Below, piece after piece: positions 59,059 through 64,000 of a DNA stretch of 64,000 nt. This DNA comes from an uncultured Oscillospiraceae bacterium (GTDB lineage: Bacteria; Bacillota; Clostridia; Oscillospirales; Ruminococcaceae): the NCBI GenBank assembly GCA_900540595.1, contig UQGL01000011.1, positions 1 through 64,000 of the forward strand. The letters are read 5' to 3'. The notes under the pieces are model-generated. The model worked only from the letters and a program-made list of their open reading frames with translations. It ran no database searches and was not told the origin of the DNA. Each line of letters begins with the position of its first letter. Position 1 is the first letter of the stretch. Both the position numbers and the translations under genes were made by a program.

Positions 59059-59112
59059 GGGACCGTATCAAGTTTTCAGAATGAACTGAAGCTTGGTGCG
59101 GTCCCTTTTTTT
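59059..59112 (+). terminator. Terminator after ssb
   Basis: GGGACCG / CGGTCCC stem with a long partly paired loop, then TTTTTTT. Confidence 0.8.
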
Positions 59113-59150
59113 GTTTTCAAGCAAAACTTAAAAGGAAGGACGGTAACAAC

Positions 59151-59966
59151 ATGAGTAACGACAAAGGACTTTTGAGCGGCAGCATCACAATCCTGATCGG
59201 TGCTGTCATCGCCATCATGGCTTTGGTACGCGGACCCTGGCAAGCGTGGCTTCTGATAGGGGTATTTACCCTCTGGGGGCTTTGGGTCGTGCTGATCCTC
59301 CTGCTCCCCTATATGCAGCAGGCCAGGCGCCGCCGTCAGCGTCAGCAGAGGGAGCGCCAGCTCCATGCCGAGGGTATCGCGCAGAACACCTTTACGGTGC
59401 CGGAGCTTGAAGGGCCTGTACCAGACGATTTGCTGCTCCGCTATGCCAACCACCGGATTTTGACTTATCTGCGTTCATCTTTTCCCAATGCCTGCTTTGA
59501 GTGGTGTGAAAAGAGGCCAGCGGACTTGATCCGTAGCAACGGCACAGGGCGTATCCGCCTTTACAATGTGGAGGCGTTCGACCATGCGGACATCACCTTC
59601 GGTAAGGACGCAACCATTCGCTGTGACCTGCTCAAGATCGTACCGCTGTCTAAAGCGGGGACGGAACAGGGGGAACAGGCAGACATCCCGCCCAACAAGC
59701 AGCCCATCGACCCGCGTATCTGGTACGAGAATAACGGGCGCACAGTCATGGAGACGCTGATTTCCGACCTGAACTCACGCGGCCACAGCAAACTCACACT
59801 GAAAGAAAACGGGGACATCTGCATCCAGCAGGGTGAAGAGCTTGTCCCACAGGAACATCTTTCCAACTTTCCGGCAAAGGTCTACTGGCCTCGTCTGGTG
59901 GAAGTGTTTGAGAGCAACGGTCTGGCTGCTGAAACAACAGCGCAGGGCATCCAGGTCTCCTGGTGA
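59151..59966 (+). CDS. Membrane-anchored element protein, unknown function
   Basis: 271 aa. Two N-terminal helices (about residues 8-26 and 32-55) are followed by a basic RRRRQRQQRERQ stretch and a soluble domain from about 75 to the end. That domain has a C...WCE pattern (NACFEWCEKRPADLI) and an alpha/beta core (IRLYNVEAFDHADITF). The family is not recognised. AAAGGAAGG precedes the ATG. It stands between ssb and the DUF932 gene. Confidence 0.6.
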   Translation: MSNDKGLLSGSITILIGAVIAIMALVRGPWQAWLLIGVFTLWGLWVVLILLLPYMQQARRRRQRQQRERQLHAEGIAQNTFTVPELEGPVPDDLLLRYANHRILTYLRSSFPNACFEWCEKRPADLIRSNGTGRIRLYNVEAFDHADITFGKDATIRCDLLKIVPLSKAGTEQGEQADIPPNKQPIDPRIWYENNGRTVMETLISDLNSRGHSKLTLKENGDICIQQGEELVPQEHLSNFPAKVYWPRLVEVFESNGLAAETTAQGIQVSW

Positions 59967-59998
59967 CCGCCATCGTCATAAGAAGGGAGTGAAATAAC

Positions 59999-61072
59999 AT
60001 GAAATCAGGGATCAGTCTTGTGGAAATGGCACAGGAAATCCAGCGGCAGAACGATTTGAAGGCCGATTATATGCTGGACACCCGGAGTCTCCGGTTGGAG
60101 CCTTTTGGTGGCGGGCTATATCTCAACGCTTACGACCAATCCGGTGATTATGCCGTGGAGCCGCTGGAGGTCAACGCCATCGCACACAGGCAGATCGGAA
60201 CGCACCTCAAGATCCCGGCAGCCTATTATGACAAGATGCTGGAGGAATACCCCGAGCTGCTGGCGCAGAATGTGAATGCCTGGTTCCAGCGGGAGCCGGC
60301 TGTGCGTATGGTTCGCACCATAGACGGCACAGCGCGGGCGTTTCTCAGCAACCGCTACCGGCGTATCGACAACCTCGATATTGCCGGGATTGTCCTTCCA
60401 GTCCTGCAGGAGATGGAAGGGATGCACTTCGAGAGCTGCCAGCTTACCGACAGCCGTATGTACATCAAGGTTGTCAACACCCGTTTGGAGGCAGAGGTCG
60501 TACCCGGTGACATCGTGCAGTCCGGTATTATTATCAGCAACAGCGAGGTAGGCCTGGGCTCGGTGAGCATCCAGCCGCTGGTCTATCGTCTGGTGTGCAG
60601 CAACGGTATGGTGGTAAACGACGCCCAGACGCGCCGCAACCATGTAGGCCGTGTCAATGAGGCTTCGGAGAACTACCAGCTGTATTCGGAAAAGACGCTG
60701 GAGGCCGATGACAAAGCCTTCGCCATGAAGATCCAGGACACGGTGCGGGCCGTAGTAGACGAGGTGCGCTTTACCCGTGTGGTCAACATGATGCGGGAAG
60801 CCAAGGACGCCCCCATGAATACTGCCGCTGTCCCTGGCATTGTGAAGCTCGTAAGCAAGGATTTTCACATCACGGACGATGAAAGCTCCGGTGTGCTGCA
60901 GCGGTTGATTGAAGGCAACGATCTGACCTTATATGGTCTGTCCAACGCCGTAACGCGCCACAGCCAGGATGTTAAGGACTATGACCGGGCAACCGCGCTG
61001 GAAGGCATCGGCTACAACATTCTCTCCATGCCGGCACGGCAGTGGAGCCGAATTAACCAGATGGCCGCTTAA
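59999..61072 (+). CDS. DUF932-domain protein
   Basis: 357 aa. The DUF932 core covers most of the length (for example NRYRRIDNLDIAGIVLPVLQ around 117-137 and VYRLVCSNGMVV around 195-207). The family is common on phages, plasmids and conjugative elements and is often called plasmid/phage LGT_TerR-like or DUF932; its function is unresolved, with possible ties to DNA replication or recombination. AGAAGGGAG precedes the ATG; 41 nt separate it from the next gene. Confidence 0.85.
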   Translation: MKSGISLVEMAQEIQRQNDLKADYMLDTRSLRLEPFGGGLYLNAYDQSGDYAVEPLEVNAIAHRQIGTHLKIPAAYYDKMLEEYPELLAQNVNAWFQREPAVRMVRTIDGTARAFLSNRYRRIDNLDIAGIVLPVLQEMEGMHFESCQLTDSRMYIKVVNTRLEAEVVPGDIVQSGIIISNSEVGLGSVSIQPLVYRLVCSNGMVVNDAQTRRNHVGRVNEASENYQLYSEKTLEADDKAFAMKIQDTVRAVVDEVRFTRVVNMMREAKDAPMNTAAVPGIVKLVSKDFHITDDESSGVLQRLIEGNDLTLYGLSNAVTRHSQDVKDYDRATALEGIGYNILSMPARQWSRINQMAA

Positions 61073-61113
61073 ATGGCTGCCATCCATCAAAAAATTAACA
61101 GGAGGAATGAACT

Positions 61114-61959
61114 ATGTACGAACAGAACACTTCTATGGTGGCCGCAAACGAGCAGAACAAATTCTTGCTTCCGGCGATGGTGGAGGGCGACTTCAGCCGC
61201 GATGAGATCGCAGAAGATGCGGATGGGCTTCAGATGATGAGCTTCCAGCGGGTGAAGATTCCCGCCGGCGGCGCCCTGCAGTTTGAAGTTCCCACGGAAG
61301 ATCCCGACAATCCGGATTATACCCGGACGCTGGAGGGCATCATCCTCTACAACCACTCTGCCTATACTCTGTGGCCGGAAGGCAGCGAGTATGACGAAGA
61401 CACCAAACCGCTCTGCTCCTCTGTAGATGGCAAAACAGGGATCGGCGTACCGGGAGGTGCGTGTGCTACCTGCCCCATGAATGCGTATGGATCGGCCAAG
61501 GATGGCGGCCGCGGCAAGGCGTGCAAGAATATGAGGCATCTCTATCTGCTGCGCAGTGGTGAATATATGCCTCTGCTGGTCTCCCTGCCGCCCACCAGCA
61601 TCAGGCCGTTCAAGGAGTTCCTGAACAGGGCTTTTGTCTATCGCCAGCGTGCCACCTATGGCAGTCTGGTCCAGATCGGCCTCAAGAAAGATAGCAACGG
61701 CAGCAATGATTACAGCGTTGCAACTTTCCGCCTTTTGCGTGATTTCCAGGGGGAAGAGCTGGCCCAGATCCGCGCCTATGCCAATGTCTTCAAGGGGCAA
61801 ATCAAAACTATCAACATTCAGCGGGCGCTGATCAATGAGGAACAGCGGGCCAACGATTGCGACTATGAGATCCCGGAATCTGCCACTGCGGCCCCGGCCT
61901 CGGATGGAAGCTATGTGGTCGGCGAGATCAACGGCGACTATGAACAGTTGCCGGCGTAA
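61114..61959 (+). CDS. Cys-cluster element protein, possibly ssDNA/replication linked
   Basis: 281 aa, soluble. A four-Cys segment (C-S-S ... GGACATCPMNAYG ... KACKN, about residues 109-143) could bind zinc or an iron-sulfur cluster. It is embedded in an otherwise beta-rich protein (QRVKIPAGGALQFEV; LYLLRSGEYMPLLVSLPP). Its layout recalls phage and element proteins encoded with SSB and recombination genes, which is inference from context. AGGAGG precedes the ATG. It is co-directional with the DUF932 gene and ends at a terminator. Confidence 0.6.
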   Translation: MYEQNTSMVAANEQNKFLLPAMVEGDFSRDEIAEDADGLQMMSFQRVKIPAGGALQFEVPTEDPDNPDYTRTLEGIILYNHSAYTLWPEGSEYDEDTKPLCSSVDGKTGIGVPGGACATCPMNAYGSAKDGGRGKACKNMRHLYLLRSGEYMPLLVSLPPTSIRPFKEFLNRAFVYRQRATYGSLVQIGLKKDSNGSNDYSVATFRLLRDFQGEELAQIRAYANVFKGQIKTINIQRALINEEQRANDCDYEIPESATAAPASDGSYVVGEINGDYEQLPA

Positions 61960-61998
61960 CTGTTTTTGTTGCGGCAATGCCGCATGATACATCATCAA

Positions 61999-62036
61999 GG
62001 GACACCTCCGGCGCAAGTCGGAGGTATCCCTTTTTT
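61999..62036 (+). terminator. Terminator after the Cys-cluster protein gene
   Basis: GGGACACCTCCG / CGGAGGTATCCC stem (one mismatch) followed by TTTTTTATTT, ending about 22 nt before the next start codon. Confidence 0.85.
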
Positions 62037-62057
62037 ATTTAGAACGGAGGAAAATTT

Positions 62058-62597
62058 ATGTTGTGTGAAGTACCGTTGACAAAGGAGCAGCAGGATTTTG
62101 CCGCTGAACACCATGGCCTGGTCTATAAATTTCTCAATGACAACCATCTTCCAGAGAATGAATTCTATGATGTAGTTATCTTTGGTTACTTAAAGGCTGT
62201 CCAAGACTATTTTTCAAGGGAAATGTTGCGACAATATTCTTTTTCGACGATTGCTTGGAAGATAATGTATCGCAATCTGTCGAACTATTATCTAAGTCAA
62301 ACACGCCGCAAGCGTAATGCAGAAGTCATCAGCATTCATCTGGGCCTATACTCGGATGGCGTTCCGCTGGAAGAGCTGCTGCCGGGTCAGGACCGTCTCA
62401 TGCAGGAATTTGAAATGCAGCAGATGCTCCATGATCTGGCTTCCCATGTTTCTGAACAACAGATGAAAATCGTCCGCATGAAGGGTTACGGCTATGGAAT
62501 CAGGGAGATTTCCAGCCACGAAAAAATACCGATGAAACGCATCCAGGAACTTCTTGAGGAGGTCCATACTGTGTTTTTGAGGTTATGCCGCGAGTAA
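62058..62597 (+). CDS. Sigma-70-like factor (second element-encoded sigma)
   Basis: 179 aa. A region 2-like half (LVYKFLNDNHLPENEFYDVVIFGYLKAVQDYF, then YSFSTIAWKIMYRNLSNYY) is followed by a linker and a region 4-like helix-turn-helix (GYGYGIREISSHEKIPMKRIQELLEEV). It has the same size class as the factor at 55761 but is not closely similar. CGGAGG precedes the ATG, directly downstream of a terminator hairpin. Confidence 0.75.
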   Translation: MLCEVPLTKEQQDFAAEHHGLVYKFLNDNHLPENEFYDVVIFGYLKAVQDYFSREMLRQYSFSTIAWKIMYRNLSNYYLSQTRRKRNAEVISIHLGLYSDGVPLEELLPGQDRLMQEFEMQQMLHDLASHVSEQQMKIVRMKGYGYGIREISSHEKIPMKRIQELLEEVHTVFLRLCRE

Positions 62598-62635
62598 CCC
62601 TCTATCTACCACAAACAGAATGGAGGTCGAAGTAT

Positions 62636-62884
62636 ATGACGAAATCAAAAAAATCTATTGTGATGCGCGGAGCACTTCTGCGTCCGCTGGTGATTGGACA
62701 GGGCGCACTTCTTCATGCAGGTGGTAAGATCTATCATACCTCCCGTGTGGTAGCCATCCACGATCAGTCGGATGATATGGTACGCTTTGAAACACTCAAC
62801 TCCAATTACTGCCTCTCAATGGCCCCTTTTCCGCTGGCGGCCTGCAACCCGCTCCCGATGGTGAGTCTGGCCGCGTGCGCGTAA
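62636..62884 (+). CDS. Small hypothetical element protein
   Basis: 82 aa from the ATG at 62636 with TGGAGG upstream; the longer frame from 62585 overlaps the sigma gene. A beta-rich segment RGALLRPLVIGQGALLHAGGKIYHTSRVVAIHDQ (in parts) suggests a small barrel. No known family. Confidence 0.55.
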   Translation: MTKSKKSIVMRGALLRPLVIGQGALLHAGGKIYHTSRVVAIHDQSDDMVRFETLNSNYCLSMAPFPLAACNPLPMVSLAACA

Positions 62885-62933
62885 AGCGGTTGTAAGAAGA
62901 TACCGGGGCAACAGAGCTTGTCCTATATGTTTT

Positions 62934-62969
62934 GGGCCGTGACGGATTTTCCGCCACGGCCCTTTTTTT
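62934..62969 (+). terminator. Terminator-like hairpin adjoining the ribosome site of the YkgJ gene
   Basis: GGGCCGTG.CGG / CCG.CACGGCCC stem with TTTTTTT, immediately followed by CGGAGG (the ribosome site of the gene at 62982). The geometry means the T-run and the translation signal touch. Confidence 0.85.
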
Positions 62970-62981
62970 CGGAGGATTGTC

Positions 62982-63665
62982 ATGGATAATCAAAAAACAA
63001 TGGTAGTTTCAGTTCACGCCAAAGACTGTGTGGACTATCAGTGCCGCAGATGCGGTCAATGCTGCCGCCATATCAAAGATGCTGTGATGGTAGAGAGCCT
63101 GGACGCCTATCGGCTTGCAAAGTATCTGCGTACTCGTGAGCCCAACATCTGCACCATAGATGAGGTGCTGTCTCAATACTGTGAGCCTATGCCGCTGACC
63201 AACGATTGCTTTCCCATCTTCGTACTGAAAACCACGGGGACGGACGATTCCTGTATTTTTCTGAAGGGCGGGCTGTGCAGCATCTACGATGCACGCCCAC
63301 GCACCTGCCGGCTCTATCCTTTTTCTGTAGGACCCGGCGAGCGAGGCCGTGATTTTGAATACTGCCTCTGCTTTGACCGCAATCAGCAGTATCATTTCAA
63401 CGGCGGAAAGGTTTCCGTCAAAGACTGGTTTTATCGCAATTTCCCCAGAGCGGAGAAAGAGTATTTGAAACAGGAATATGCCGCTATCACGGAAATTGGT
63501 AAGCGGATGCGCTCGATCTCTCCGGAACTATGCAAACAGATGACCTTCCAAGTGCTGTTTTACCGATATTATAACTTCGATTTGGATCAGCCGTTCCTTG
63601 AGCAATACGCGCAGAACACCCGCCTGCTGTTAGAAAAGCTTCGGCAATTCGAGGTGGAAAGGTAG
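62982..63665 (+). CDS. YkgJ-family cysteine-cluster protein
   Basis: 227 aa. The family pattern is present: CRRCGQCCRH (residues 21-30), then CIFLKGGLCSIYDARPRTCRLYPF around 95-118, with the Cys residues forming a probable metal or Fe-S site. YkgJ-like proteins are widespread with no settled function; a link to oxidative or metal chemistry is presumed. It begins 13 nt after a terminator-like stem and is followed at close range by two more small genes. Confidence 0.85.
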   Translation: MDNQKTMVVSVHAKDCVDYQCRRCGQCCRHIKDAVMVESLDAYRLAKYLRTREPNICTIDEVLSQYCEPMPLTNDCFPIFVLKTTGTDDSCIFLKGGLCSIYDARPRTCRLYPFSVGPGERGRDFEYCLCFDRNQQYHFNGGKVSVKDWFYRNFPRAEKEYLKQEYAAITEIGKRMRSISPELCKQMTFQVLFYRYYNFDLDQPFLEQYAQNTRLLLEKLRQFEVER

Positions 63666-63674
63666 GGTGCTGTG

Positions 63675-63845
63675 ATGATGTATGCCTTGGAGCACCTGAC
63701 CCGTCAAGGGCCAGGGCCTCAGTGGAAGCAATATGCTGTTTGTGCGAATAAAGACCTTTTAGAACGGATTTGCCGCAGTCAGCCCCGCCCGGATGAATGG
63801 CGTGTCAGGCTGTCTGTACAGCGGATGAAAAAGGAGGCCGCATAG
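63675..63845 (+). CDS. Small hypothetical element protein
   Basis: 56 aa, starting with tandem ATGs (63675/63678) 10 nt after the ykgJ-type gene and ending 1 nt before the next ATG. The protein is basic and Gln/Arg-rich (MMYALEHLTRQGPG ... RMKKEAA). Tight spacing on both sides supports a real gene. Function unknown. Confidence 0.55.
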   Translation: MMYALEHLTRQGPGPQWKQYAVCANKDLLERICRSQPRPDEWRVRLSVQRMKKEAA

Positions 63846-63846
63846 T

Positions 63847-64000
63847 ATGAAAAACCACTATCAGGAGTTACGGGATCGCCAGCAGGAAGAGGTCAACGCC
63901 TTTCCCATGTTTTTTGCGTTCGATCAACGGCAGTTCGCAGAGGGAATGCGCCGGCTCGGCCTGCGCCCTTCCGACATGAATCAGGTGTATGCTATCGCTG
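63847..64000 (+). CDS. Hypothetical element protein, N-terminal fragment (cut by window end)
   Basis: An open frame of 51 codons from the ATG at 63847 with AAAAGGAGG upstream; it continues past the window. The N-terminus MKNHYQELRDRQQEEVNAFP is helical, followed by MFFAFDQRQFAEGMRRLGLR. It matches small proteins seen in Firmicute conjugative elements, from memory; function unknown. Confidence 0.6.
   Translation, partial: MKNHYQELRDRQQEEVNAFPMFFAFDQRQFAEGMRRLGLRPSDMNQVYAIA

Larger units (their letters stand above)
25571..64000 (+). mobile_element. Integrative conjugative element with T4SS and Tad pilus (left end; right end outside window)
   Basis: The left boundary is the split tRNA-Arg at 25571-25616. 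Everything to the right is a dense, mostly rightward set of genes typical of Firmicute conjugative elements: VirB4, VirD4, a VirB6-like channel, a cell-wall-active peptidase, DUF5697/DUF6100-type proteins, SSB, DUF932 and a complete Tad pilus module. More than 38 kb is present. No integrase, relaxase or right attachment site is seen, so they should lie beyond 64,000. A conjugative plasmid is less likely because the left side is chromosomal. Confidence 0.9.

Overview
The window is a high-GC chromosome segment of a gut-type Firmicute, most likely Oscillospiraceae/Ruminococcaceae near Faecalibacterium, Subdoligranulum or Gemmiger. This rests on the 16S fragment, a complete spoIIA sporulation operon, a valine T-box, a bile-salt-hydrolase-type enzyme and family-typical GC-rich intergenic repeats. 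Species cannot be fixed by eye.

Positions 1-25.57 kb are chromosomal core. In order: the 5' part of a 16S rRNA gene (minus strand) with two near-perfect tandem promoters; spoIIAA-spoIIAB-sigF; folC with a VanZ-like gene; an ArsC/Spx-fold protein; T-box-valS; an unusual ricin-B lectin fused to a histone-H1-like Lys/Ala repeat tail; a MarR-regulated heterodimeric ABC exporter; a SpoVD/FtsI-type penicillin-binding protein; an iron-dependent alcohol dehydrogenase; a MATE pump; rnr and secG; a choloylglycine-hydrolase-family enzyme; and a DUF1538 membrane protein paired with a PII-like protein.

At 25.57 kb the 3' half of a tRNA-Arg(CCT) marks the left attachment site of an integrative conjugative element that runs to the window end (more than 38 kb; right end, integrase and relaxase not seen). 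Its genes nearly all read rightward. Module 1 (27.6-40.2 kb) is a type IV secretion system: VirB2-like, VirB6-like, a C39-peptidase-like protein, a PrgI-VirB4 fusion and VirD4. Module 2 (43.6-54.9 kb) is a Tad-type pilus: two TadE-like pseudopilins, a large secreted protein, prepilin peptidase, CpaB, CpaE, CpaF, TadB, TadC and a Flp-like pilin. Two AT-rich cargo insertions interrupt it: an AbiEi/AbiEii toxin-antitoxin pair and an inverted DUF234-type ATPase. Module 3 (54.9-64 kb) carries small accessory genes, two sigma-like factors, an SSB, a DUF932 protein and a YkgJ-type protein.

The most notable result is regulatory. The T4SS and Tad modules, 16 kb apart, start with the same promoter architecture: two ATTGGCR direct repeats 22 bp apart, then a 20-nt identical box containing a TTGAGC -35, then a TAWACT -10. 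Both are followed by terminator-like hairpins ahead of the first gene, and terminator hairpins recur at most gene-block junctions of the element. This suggests one coordinately switched conjugation-plus-pilus system, possibly read through by antitermination. Other oddities: three 11-bp repeats exactly 32 bp apart before the pilin genes, paired 11-bp-phased repeats next to the attachment site, an ATA codon where VirD4 should start, and a 98-bp palindromic element with IS6-like ends.
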